Origin: Tannerellaceae bacterium
GTDB lineage: Bacteria > Bacteroidota > Bacteroidia > Bacteroidales > Tannerellaceae
Reading direction: 5' to 3'
DNA length: 7,648 nucleotides
NCBI GenBank assembly: GCA_020860805.1
Contig: JAJBTP010000555.1
Location: 1-7,648 of the forward strand
Shown: positions 1 to 7,648 of the stretch, piece by piece
How the letters are laid out: each line of letters opens with the position of its first letter
How positions within the stretch are numbered: position 1 is the stretch's first letter
The notes under the pieces: model-generated
The model's database searches: none
Told to the model about the DNA's origin: nothing
What the model saw: only the letters and a program-made list of their open reading frames with translations
Program-made: the position numbers and the translations under genes

Positions 1-6
1 TTCGTA

Positions 7-36
7 TTTGATTATAAACGGAATACTCTATATTTG
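7..36 (+). promoter_or_regulatory. Bacteroides-type promoter upstream of the GH20 gene
   Basis: A TATATTTG at 29-36 matches the Bacteroidota -7 consensus TAnnTTTG exactly. A TTTG at 7-10 lies 18 bases upstream, close to the usual -33 spacing of about 19-21. Transcription would start about 5-10 bases after 36, giving an A-rich leader of roughly 35-40 bases to the ATG at 82. The leader has no Shine-Dalgarno-like purine motif, which is normal for this phylum. The match is seen directly; promoter activity is inferred. Confidence 0.6.
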
Positions 37-81
37 TAAAAAACATACAAACAATATTTATTCATAACAAAGTAATAAAAT

Positions 82-1654
82 ATGAAAAAACTAATTCTAC
101 TAAACACATTGATTTTTCTTTTAATGCCAATCCTGTGTGCGCAAACAAACATTTTTCCCACACCGGAAAAATAAAAACGTCTGGAAGGGCTTCATACCAT
201 TGGAAAGAAAATAGAAACTTCCGGTAACGAATTCTATTCAATTCTATTAGCTCAACAATCCGGGCAGGAACTGACCACCTTTGGAGCCGGAAAAACTTCT
301 ACAAGTAAGATACACTTCATCCTCGACCCGGTTATTAAAACAGCTGATGAAGGGTATCAGTTATTAATTTCTCCGGAAACTATAACAGTTACGGCTTCTA
401 CAAAAGCAGGATTATTTTACGGACAACAGACCCTCCTGCAATTAGCACGATTCGGAAAAGGAACTATTCAATGTTGCCGGATTGAAGACGCTCCCCGGTA
501 CCAATGGCGGGGTTTTATGCTAGATGAAAGCCGGCACTTTTTCGGCAAAGAAAAAGTAAAACAATATCTGGATATCATGGCATCCTTAAAACTAAATACT
601 TTTCACTGGCACCTGACTGATGAACCAGGCTGGCGTATTGAAATTAAAAAATATCCAAAGCTAACCACTATAGGAGCTATCGGAAACTGGCATGATCCGG
701 AAGCACCGGCACAATATTATACGCAGGAAGAAATTAAAGAAATTGTTGCATATGCTTCTGAACGCCACATTACAATTATTCCCGAATTTGATATGCCTGG
801 GCATGCAACCGCCGTATGCCGGGCTTATCCGGAAGTTTCAGGAGGTGGAGAAGGAAAATGGGAACACTTCACTTTTCACCCTTGCAAAGATAAAACTTAC
901 GAATTTATAAGTAATATATTAGATGAAATCGCAACTCTTTTTCCGGGACCTTACATACATATAGGAGGAGACGAAGTTCATTATGGGAATCAAAGCTGGT
1001 TTACCGACCCTGATATACAAGCTTTTATTCAGGGAAAAAAAATTATCAAACGAGACTGGACTAGAGCATTACTTTATATGTAGGGCCACCGATATAGTAG
1101 TATCAAAAGGTAAAAAAATGATTGGCTGGGATGAGATTGTAGATGCCGGGCTATCACCCGAGAAAGCAACTGTTATGTGGTGGAGACATGACAGGACTTA
1201 TCAACTCGTGAAAGCCCTGGAAAATGGATTTGAGGTAATTATGACTCCACGTCGCCCGCTATACGCAGATTTTGTACAATATCACAATCATAAAACCGGA
1301 AGAAACTGGAATGGATATAATCCAATCGAAGACATTTACAGATTCCCTGACCCGGTAATCCATTTGACTAAAAACTTCGAAAATCAGGTATTAGGAATGC
1401 AATTTTCACTCTGGACAGAACGTGTTGCTGATGAAAACAGGCTGGACTTTATGACATTTCCCCGGTTAGTTGCCGTAGCAGAATCAGCCTAGACATCAGC
1501 CAGGTCAAAAGAGTCAAGCCTTTTCATGCGCAAATTACCTTTTTTCCTTGAATACCTGGATTCATTAGGAATTTATTATTTCAATCCGTTTCAACCGGAT
1601 AGCCGGATTGAACCGGATGCACCAGAAAAAGAGGATATTTTACAAAATGGATAA
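82..1654 (+). pseudogene. Secreted GH20 beta-N-acetylhexosaminidase, interrupted by two stops and one frameshift
   Basis: GH20 enzymes remove terminal beta-linked GlcNAc/GalNAc from glycans by substrate-assisted catalysis. The ATG at 82 opens a Sec signal peptide (MKKLILLNTL, hydrophobic core, likely cleavage after LCA near residue 20). An N-terminal GH20b-like domain follows (about residues 24-140), then the catalytic barrel from about 143. Visible motifs are HWHLTDEPGW (residues 175-184), IPEFDMPGHA, IHIGGDEV with the catalytic Asp297-Glu298 pair, IGWDEI and SLWTERV. The frame carries a TAA at 172-174 (codon 31). It then shifts from frame 1 to frame 2 at an A8 run (1035-1042), as if one A were inserted. 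A TAG at 1490-1492 replaces a Trp (AESA-W-TSA, codon 470). Homologous sequence continues in frame to TAA at 1652-1654. Repaired length is 523 residues, normal for a single-domain GH20. Sampled GC is lower than in the neighbouring genes. GH20 assignment is very secure; substrate is not. As read, no full enzyme is made. Confidence 0.93.
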
Positions 1655-1672
1655 TGTAATCGAATAAAATAA

Positions 1673-1714
1673 AATCTCCTTATTTATAAGAAATATCTCA
1701 TAAATAAGGAGATT
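1673..1714. terminator. Bidirectional hairpin terminator between convergent genes
   Basis: A perfect 15-bp inverted repeat pairs 1673-1687 with 1700-1714 around a 12-base loop. It lies 18 bases after the GH20 stop and 31 bases after the HTCS stop, exactly between two genes that converge. The minus-strand exit is followed by TTATTTTATT, a fair U tract. The plus-strand exit is followed by a weaker AT-rich stretch. The stem is mostly A-T with a GGAG/CTCC block at its outer end. Termination in both directions is inferred from position and symmetry. Confidence 0.8.
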
Positions 1715-1745
1715 ATAATTCTATATTTACTGTTATTTTTCTTTT

Positions 1746-4700
1746 TCACTCATACTCACTCGGTGAAACTCCGAATTGTTTTTTGAAACTCCGTGAAAAA
1801 TGCGAAAGAGTACTGAAGCCTGTCATATCGGCTATTTCCGAAATAGTATACTTCCCTTCTGAAATTAATTCTGCTGCCCGGTTTAATTTATAAGTCTTGA
1901 AAAATACACTTGGGTTTTCCCCTGTTAGCCCTTTTACTTTATAATAGAATTTGGTACGGGAGATTTTCATAAGTCCGGTCATGCGGGCAATATCCTAATT
2001 CCGGGTTGGAGAGTTCGTTTTCCATGAGCCGATAAAGATCAGTCATGAAGGCATTATCCTGCGGGGAAAGGATGTCGGCTTCTATTTTGTCTGTTTAAGT
2101 AGCCTTGCCTAACAGATTACGTACTTTTTCCCTGTTTTCGAGTTGGGAGTTGATAAGGGCCAGCAAATAGGTAGGCTCAAACGGTTTGGTGACATAGGCA
2201 TCGGCACCACAGTTGAGGCCTTCTGCCTGATTTTGTACAGTGGCTTTGGCGGTTACCAATAGCACAAGGGATGTGACAAAGTTGCAGGTCCTCTTTTATT
2301 TCCCGGCAGAGCTGGTAGCCGGTTTTGCCGGGCATTACGACGTCACTGAGTACTAAGTCAGGTAATTCTTCATGGATGGCTTTCAGGGCACTGTGGGCAT
2401 CAAAGCGGGTGATAATCCGGTACCAGGGTGATAGTAATGTTTTCAGATAATAGGCTACTTCCGTGTCATCATCCACCAGTAAGAGTGTCTTTTTCCTATC
2501 CGGTTCTTTTCCTGCCTCTGATTCTGTTTCCGGTTCTTTGGGTGGTAGCGGATAGGCTTCAGACTGGTTGTTAGGTTCCGTGCTTCGTTCGTCTTCTGTA
2601 TAGGAGATGTCGTTTACCGGAAGGATGAAGGTGAACAGGGCGCCTTCGCCTTCTTCCGGTGTGCCGGCTTTGATATATCCGTGATGCAGTTCGGCAAGGC
2701 TACGGGCGTAGTAGAGTCCGATGCCTGTACCCCAGTTGTATTTGCCTTCGGTTTGGTTTTCTATCTGGTAATAACGTTCGAATATTTTTTCCTGTTTGTC
2801 TGTGGGAATGGTTTGTCCTGTATTTGCTACGGATATCTGGATGTATTGAGTGTCTTTATCTTTTTCACTCAGCCGGAAAAGGAGTCCGGCTTCTTCGCGG
2901 GTAATGACATCGAAATTGATGGTGATGTTTCCGCCTTCGGGAGTGAATTTCATAGCGTTTGACAATAGGTTGCCGAATATTTTTTCTACTTTGTCTTCAT
3001 CCAGCCATAGCAGGAAAGTGTCTTCCAGTCCGGAGGTGGTTAAATGGATGCCTTTGTCGCCGGCATTTATCCGGAATACATCTACTTGACGTTGCAGGCA
3101 GGCAATGATGTCTGCCCGTATTACCTGTAATCTGAGAGTGTCGTTTTCCAGTTTATTGAAGTCCATCAGTTGGTTGACTAATCTGAGCATGCGGTTTACA
3201 CTGCGTTGTATGATGTAGAGTAGTTTTTTGTTTTCGCCGGTTATTTCCGGGTTGTTGCACAGTTGGGTTACCGGGCCTGTAATCATAGTCAGGGGAGTAC
3301 GGAATTCATGGGATACGTTGGCAAAGAAGCTCATGTTCATGCGGTTGACCCGCTGTTCCTGTTCTTTTTCCATTTTTGCCCGCCGGGTGGCTTCTTTTTC
3401 AGCCCGGAAACGTCGCAAAGCACGCATCAACAGGAAGAGGAGAGCAAAGGCTGTAAGCAAGTAGAGGGTGTAAGCCCAACCTGTCCGCCACGGGGCGGGA
3501 CTGACAGTGACCAGGATGGCGTTTTTGGCTTCGACAATGCTATTGGTATTGTTGGTGATTTTTACTTTGAAGGTATATTTGCCGGCGGGAAGGTTAGCAT
3601 AATAGGCTTCGCGGTTGTTGCGGGCATCAATCCAGTATTTGTCGAATCCTTCCATTTTATAGTGGTAATGTACACGTTCATATTCGCAGTAATCCAAGGC
3701 GGCAAATGAGATGCTGAAACTGTTTTGGGTGTGCTGCAAATGTATGTGGGGTTTATGGGATAGATGTTTGTCGATGGTCCGGATGTCCTGTGGGCGTATC
3801 AGCCGGTTGTGTATTTTCAAATCTTCAAAAAGTAACGGAATATTCCGTTTCATCGGTACGTCTATCGGGTTGAAGAAGGTCAATCCGTGTGTACCACCAA
3901 ATACCAAGGTTCCGTCAAATACCCGGCACGAAGCACGGTCGTAAAACTGGTTGCCGCCAATACCGTCAGCAGTAAAGTAGTTGGTGAATTTTTCTGTGGT
4001 ACGGTCGTATTTACTAAGACCGTACTGGGTACTTATCCACAAGTGCCCCTGTGTATCTTCTTCTATGGAAGAAATATCCAGACAGGCTGTTCCGGGCATG
4101 GGTTTCATTCGTCCGGTTGAGGGAGTGTAACACATCAGTCCGTTGCTGACAGTGCCTATCCATACGTTTCCCTGTGTATCTTCAAACAGGACAGTCGGTA
4201 TGAATACGGAACGGCGTATACAAGCCTGCATATCTTCTTCAAAGATAGGAATTTCTTTTACTTCTCCGTTTTCCGGGTTAATGAGTTTCAACGGCTGGTG
4301 AAAACCGGCTACCATCAGCTTGTTATTGAGCGGTAGCAGTCCGGGAATGAAGGTAAAGCCCTCGAATGCCTTGATTTGCCGGAAAGATTTTTCTCCTTTT
4401 TTCAGGGCATACGTATATATGGTGGCAGTGCCAATCCAGATGGTTTTATCGGCTCCCTGTGTGATGGACATGGGCAGATAGATGAAATGTTTTTCTTCTA
4501 TTTCAAGCTTGTCATTGACGTATCGGCATTTCAATACTTCATTGTTGGTGGCTGTCATCCAGATGGCGTTGCTGTCATCTATAAAAATCTGGTTGACGTA
4601 TATGGCTTTCTGTTTATTAGGTGTGAAAAGTGTTTCAATATCGATGGTTTTTATTTGGCGGGTTTGCATATCGTAGACGTATACTCCGTCCATGAGGGTG

Positions 4701-5811
4701 GCTATCCACAGTTTCCGGTCTGTTCCGGTAGCAACGGAAACGACCGATTTATTTTCCAGTTCCGAACGCAGATAGTTGTTATTATTGAACCGTTCTTTGT
4801 AATGGTAAGATACGGTGTAGCCCTGGTCTAAAGAGCCTATCCAGAGATTTTTCTGTGAGTCGGTAAATAGTTTGTTTATTTTAAAACGGGGTACTTCCAA
4901 GGGGAAGCCGTTTTCACTCTGGTGAATAACCGTGTTTTTTATGTAATTATAACAAAACAATCCGTTTTTGGAGGTGTTCAGAAGCAAACTGTTGTTGCCA
5001 TACGGATGGATATAATCTATAACAGCATAAGCCAGTTGAGGATGTTTTTTATTACCCCGGGTATCTCTTTGAAGTTCCGGCTACGGGTATCAAAAATGAA
5101 TAATTGGTGGTTGCCTGCTATCCATAATTCATTTGCATGGAGATACGAGCAGTAAGGCAGGCCTTCCAAGGCTATGGAATCTTTGAGTTGCAGGGTGGAC
5201 GGGTTGTAGCAAAGCAGATGGGTGGGTCCTGTTATCCACAGATTGTTTTCAGCGTCCACATGACATTTCATGTAAAAGTTATTCTGTGACCCCTGATTTT
5301 CAATCCGCTGGTCAATTTCTTTTGTCAGGGGATTGTAAACATAGAGTTGCGTCATCGTTTTAAATAAAATGCGTCCCTCTTTATCCTCTATCAGCTGTTG
5401 TACATTTTTATCGGCCAACCGTAAAGGTACGGATTGGAAGTTATCTTTATCGGTATAGAGACTCACACCGTTGACCGTGGCTATCCAGAGGCGTTTTTTT
5501 GAATCGAGCAGGATGTCTGTTATCTGGTTGTCGGGCAATCCCAGGGAGTCGTCCGTACAAAAGTATTGATGGTATTCATGTACATTGTATTTATTTAGTC
5601 CCCGGAAAGTTCCCAGCCAGATATATCCTTGTGCATCTTCGGCAATGGCGGTAATTTTCTGGTTGGATACACTTCCGGCAATGACCGGGCTTTCTATTTC
5701 GGAGGAGGGTACGGACAGGGGTTCAGTCCGGCAGGAGATAAAAAGGACTGAGACTATCAGCAAGATACTCCATGTGGTTATAGTGCGGGGAAAATATGGG
5801 GTTGCAGACAT
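1746..5811 (-). pseudogene. Hybrid two-component system (HTCS) sensor kinase-regulator, broken by three frameshifts and one stop
   Basis: An HTCS protein senses a glycan-derived ligand in the periplasm and directly activates transcription in the cytoplasm. The repaired protein is 1354 residues, normal for the family. In order: N-terminal hydrophobic segment ending SVLFISC (residues about 15-27); propeller repeats with the WIG/WIAT signature (YIWLGT, RLWIAT, NLWIGS, KLWIAT, NVWIGT, HLWIST); Y_Y_Y domain about 700-765; membrane segment about 778-798; HisKA with VSHEFRTPL, phospho-accepting His835 (codon 3308-3310); HATPase with N-box NLLSNAMKF and G2-box GTGIGL; receiver with SDVVMPG, phospho-accepting Asp1157 (codon 2342-2344) and VTKPF; AraC-type HTH about 1277-1354. 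Lesions: one base missing at the A6 run read from 5050-5045 (after VIK; KHPQLAYAVIDY resumes); one extra T at 2266-2267 (HIP then VLLVTAKA); TAA at 2097-2095 replacing probable Gln in KAT-Q-TDK; one extra G at 1995-1994 (NPEL then DIARMTG). I chose the ATG at 5811 over 5880 because a promoter-like box lies between them. Likely targets are adjacent glycan genes. Confidence 0.93.
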
Positions 5812-5834
5812 AGATAGTTTAATTGGGTATAGTG

Positions 5835-5864
5835 CGAATATAAAGAGAAAAAACCAGACACAAC
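5835..5864 (-). promoter_or_regulatory. Candidate HTCS promoter
   Basis: On the minus strand TATATTCG (5842-5835) differs from TAnnTTTG by one base. GTTG (5864-5861) lies 18 bases upstream as a weak -33 box. The start of transcription would fall about 20 bases before the ATG at 5811 and downstream of the alternative ATG at 5880, which favours 5811 as the start codon. Both boxes are imperfect, so this is tentative. Confidence 0.35.
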
Positions 5865-5926
5865 GTGCTATGCAGCACATTTTGAACTCACAGGCAAATA
5901 TTTAAACACAGGGAACAATGGTTTTA

Positions 5927-5950
5927 AACCGGCAGACAAATCATCCGGTT
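5927..5950. repeat. Inverted repeat AACCGG-N12-CCGGTT in the divergent region
   Basis: The arms 5927-5932 and 5945-5950 are perfect complements, and the pairing extends to TTAA on the outer side if one A is bulged. The GC-rich arms stand out from an AT-rich intergenic background. The repeat could be an operator for a dimeric regulator such as the adjacent HTCS, or a short hairpin in an esterase leader if transcription starts upstream of it. There is no U tract, so a terminator is unlikely. Confidence 0.4.
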
Positions 5951-6021
5951 AAATGAAACAATGCTTCCCGGTAGGATAGGCTAATATTGCAGGTATAATT
6001 ATTCTAAAATAGATACGCAAT

Positions 6022-7648
6022 ATAAAAAAGCAATTCTTACCGGCGGCAGTACTCGCGATATTTCTTTTTGCTTCGTGTGGAAGGACGGCAAATATGTTCC
6101 GGCTACCTGCGCAGACAGGTGGTGAAATTATAGCCTCTTCGGAAACGGCGGTTACGGAAACAACGTCCGGCAAAGTAGCCGGATACCTCCAAAACGGCAT
6201 ATACATATATAAAGGAATACCCTATGCCAAAGCCGAACGGTTCATGCCACCCGTACCCGCCGACAAATGGGAAGGCATCCGCAGCAGCCGCGCTTACGGC
6301 CCCACCAGCCCGCAGGCCAAACGCACAGGATGGGAAAAGTGATGAGCAGGCGTTTGCTTTCGATTGGGACGATGGATATACGGATGAAGACTGCCTGCGG
6401 GTCAATATCTGGACACCAGGCATAAATGACGGGAAAAAACGTCCCGTTATGGTGTGGCTGCATGGAGGCGGCTATTCCGCAGGTTCGGGGCAGGAATTAC
6501 CTTCGTATGACGGAACCAATCTGGCACAAAAGGGTGATGTAGTCGTTATTACCCTGAATCACAGACTCAATGTGTTGGGTTTTCTGGACCTCTCAGCCTA
6601 CGGCGAAAAATACGCACACTCCGGAAACGCCGGACTACTCGACCTCGTAGCAGCCCTTGAATGGGTCAATAAGAATGTCGCATCATTCGGAGGCGACCCC
6701 CAGAATGTAACTATTTTCGGACAATCAGGCGGAGGCGGGAAAGTCTCCAACCTGCTTGCTACACCAGCGGCGGCAGGATTATTTCACAAAGCAATAATAC
6801 AAAGCGGCTCGATACTTCAGACGATGGAGTCAAGATATTCACGCCGTATAGGAACTTCAGTGGTAGAGGAACTGGGTTTGAAACCGTCTCAGATTGATGC
6901 ACTGCAACAGATACCGTATGAACAACTGCTGGCAGCAGGAGAAAGAGCGGTGGAAAAAGTAAAGACAGAAGCCGAAAAAGAAGGGGTTTCTATTTTTATG
7001 TTTGGGTGGGGACCGACGGTAGACGGTGATGTATTGCCGGCACAGCCTTTCGACCCACAGGCTCCGGCACAGAGTAAAGATATTCCTTTACTGATAGGTT
7101 CTACTTTGCATGAATTTACCATGAGCACCTATGTGCCTGAATTTCGCACGCTAACAAAGGAGAAAGCAACGGAGTTTCTGAGATACCGGTACGGAGACCG
7201 TATGGATGAATTCCTGCAGCTTTTCGAAAAAGCATATCCCGGTTATCAGCCGAAAGATTTGGTAGATGTGGATTTGGTACTACGTCCGGGAGTCGTAGAA
7301 CAGGCACGGTTACACGTTGCCCGGCAGGGCGCACCGGTCTATATGTATATGTTTGCATGGGAATCGCCGGTAATGGATGGCATCCTGCGCAGCACCCATT
7401 GTATGGAAATACCTTTTGTATTTAATAATGTGGTTCGCCATGCCACGATGACAGGCGGAGGAATAGCAGCCCGGGCATTGGGTGAGAAGATGAGCGACGC
7501 CTGGCTGAACTTTGCAAAGACAGGAAATCCGAATGCAACGGGTTTGCCGGAATGGGAACCTTATACCATAGAAAAAGGAGCTACCCTGTTTTTTGACAAC
7601 ACCCCGGAAGTAAAATACAACCATGATAAAGAACTACTGGAGTTAGTC
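6022..7648 (+). pseudogene. Type-B carboxylesterase lipoprotein, start codon lost and frameshifted, runs off the window
   Basis: Alpha/beta-hydrolase of the carboxylesterase type B family (Pfam COesterase), expected to cleave carboxylic esters, possibly acyl groups on glycans. Reading starts at ATA (6022) where the context AAA AAG CAA TTC predicts ATG. It gives KKQFLPAAVLAIFLFASC, a lipoprotein signal with Cys19. An in-frame TAG at 6010-6012 excludes an upstream start, and the next ATG (6094) would lose the signal. Family motifs: KGIPYAKAERF; EDCLRVNIW; oxyanion-hole HGGG (147-150); nucleophile Ser235 in GQSGGG; Glu364 in TLHEFT; His459 in STHCMEIPFVFNN. The frame shifts from 1 to 2 at the A4 run 6335-6338, as if one A were inserted (GWE then SDEQAFAF). 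Otherwise frame 1 ends at TGA 6340-6342. From 6341 frame 2 stays open for 436 codons to the window edge, so the stop is not seen. At least 542 codons suggests the end is near. Divergent from the HTCS, a plausible target of it. Natural substrate unknown. Confidence 0.9.

Larger units (their letters stand above)
5812..6021. promoter_or_regulatory. Divergent intergenic control region between HTCS and esterase
   Basis: This 210-base stretch separates two genes transcribed away from each other, so it should hold both promoters and any operator. No convincing gene lies in it. On the minus strand there is a promoter-like pair at 5835-5864. On the plus strand the best -7 candidate is TAATATTG at 5982-5989, one mismatch from TAnnTTTG, with no good TTTG at the right distance. 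An inverted repeat sits at 5927-5950. HTCS proteins commonly bind near the genes they control, so this is the most likely target site in the window; that role is inferred. Confidence 0.5.

Noticed and set aside
1035..1042. Programmed ribosomal frameshift at the A8 run in GH20
   Set aside because: The shift needed is +1 (or -2), not the -1 typical of A-run slippery sites. The TAA at codon 31 and TAG at codon 470 would still block a full product.
1673..1714. Hairpin as a transposon or integron terminal repeat
   Set aside because: Arms are adjacent with a 12-base loop, there is no transposase or target duplication, and the location between convergent stop codons fits a terminator.
1746..1982. 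Stand-alone small AraC-type regulator
   Set aside because: The frame joins seamlessly to the HTCS receiver-HTH linker once one extra G is removed, so it is the detached C-terminus and not a separate gene.
82..2097. Alternative genetic code (reassigned stop codons) to explain in-frame TAA and TAG
   Set aside because: The stops replace different residues (Trp for TAG, probably Gln for TAA), natural TAA and TGA terminators are used at gene ends, and most lesions are frameshifts that recoding cannot fix.
2681..4831. Plus-strand open frames opposite the HTCS, such as 2681-2962, 3263-3709 and 4376-4831
   Set aside because: They are antisense to a strongly recognised multi-domain protein, show no domain motif or promoter, and look like frame shadows.
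5812..5880. Upstream ATG at 5880 as the HTCS start, adding 23 residues (MCCIARCVWFF...)
   Set aside because: It would place two hydrophobic stretches in tandem, and the candidate promoter at 5835-5864 lies downstream of it. The ATG at 5811 gives one normal signal segment. Not fully excluded.
5994..5999. TATAAT resembling a sigma-70 -10 box before the esterase
   Set aside because: Bacteroidota use a different -7 element (TAnnTTTG) and no -35 TTGACA is present at suitable spacing, so the hexamer is probably chance in AT-rich DNA.
5949..7624. Minus-strand open frames opposite the esterase (5949-6206, 6103-6423, 7116-7358, 7310-7624)
   Set aside because: The plus strand encodes a clear esterase across most of this span; the reverse frames have low-complexity or Cys/Arg-rich content and no recognisable motif.

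Overview
The window looks like a piece of a gut-type Bacteroidales chromosome (Bacteroides/Phocaeicola-like). The evidence is a hybrid two-component system (HTCS) sensor-regulator, a family typical of Bacteroidota glycan-utilisation loci; a TTTG/TAnnTTTG promoter; A-rich leaders without a Shine-Dalgarno sequence; and secreted carbohydrate-active enzymes. I see no rRNA, tRNA, CRISPR array, insertion sequence or phage gene.

Layout: (1) 7-36, a Bacteroides-type promoter. (2) 82-1654, plus strand, a GH20 beta-N-acetylhexosaminidase gene with a signal peptide. (3) 1673-1714, a perfect 15-bp hairpin between convergent genes, probably a bidirectional terminator. (4) 1746-5811, minus strand, a full-length HTCS gene: periplasmic two-bladed propeller sensor, Y_Y_Y domain, membrane segment, histidine kinase, receiver, AraC-type DNA-binding domain. 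(5) 5812-6021, a divergent intergenic region with promoter-like boxes and an inverted repeat. (6) 6022-7648, plus strand, a lipoprotein-type type-B carboxylesterase running off the right edge.

The main result is that all three genes are broken as read. GH20 has two in-frame stops and one frameshift. The HTCS has three frameshifts and one in-frame stop. The esterase has an ATA where ATG is expected, plus one frameshift. When each lesion is corrected, continuous family-like proteins result (about 523, 1354 and at least 542 residues), with catalytic motifs intact. The lesions are therefore either recent inactivation of a whole locus or sequence/assembly error. The sequence alone cannot decide between these.

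If functional in a relative, the HTCS would sense a glycan breakdown product in the periplasm and control nearby genes, most plausibly the divergent esterase. GH20 would release terminal GlcNAc/GalNAc and the esterase would remove ester groups. No SusC/SusD pair is in the window, so the locus is at most the edge of a polysaccharide utilisation locus. I did not find a convincing new biological system here; the coordinated decay is the most notable signal.
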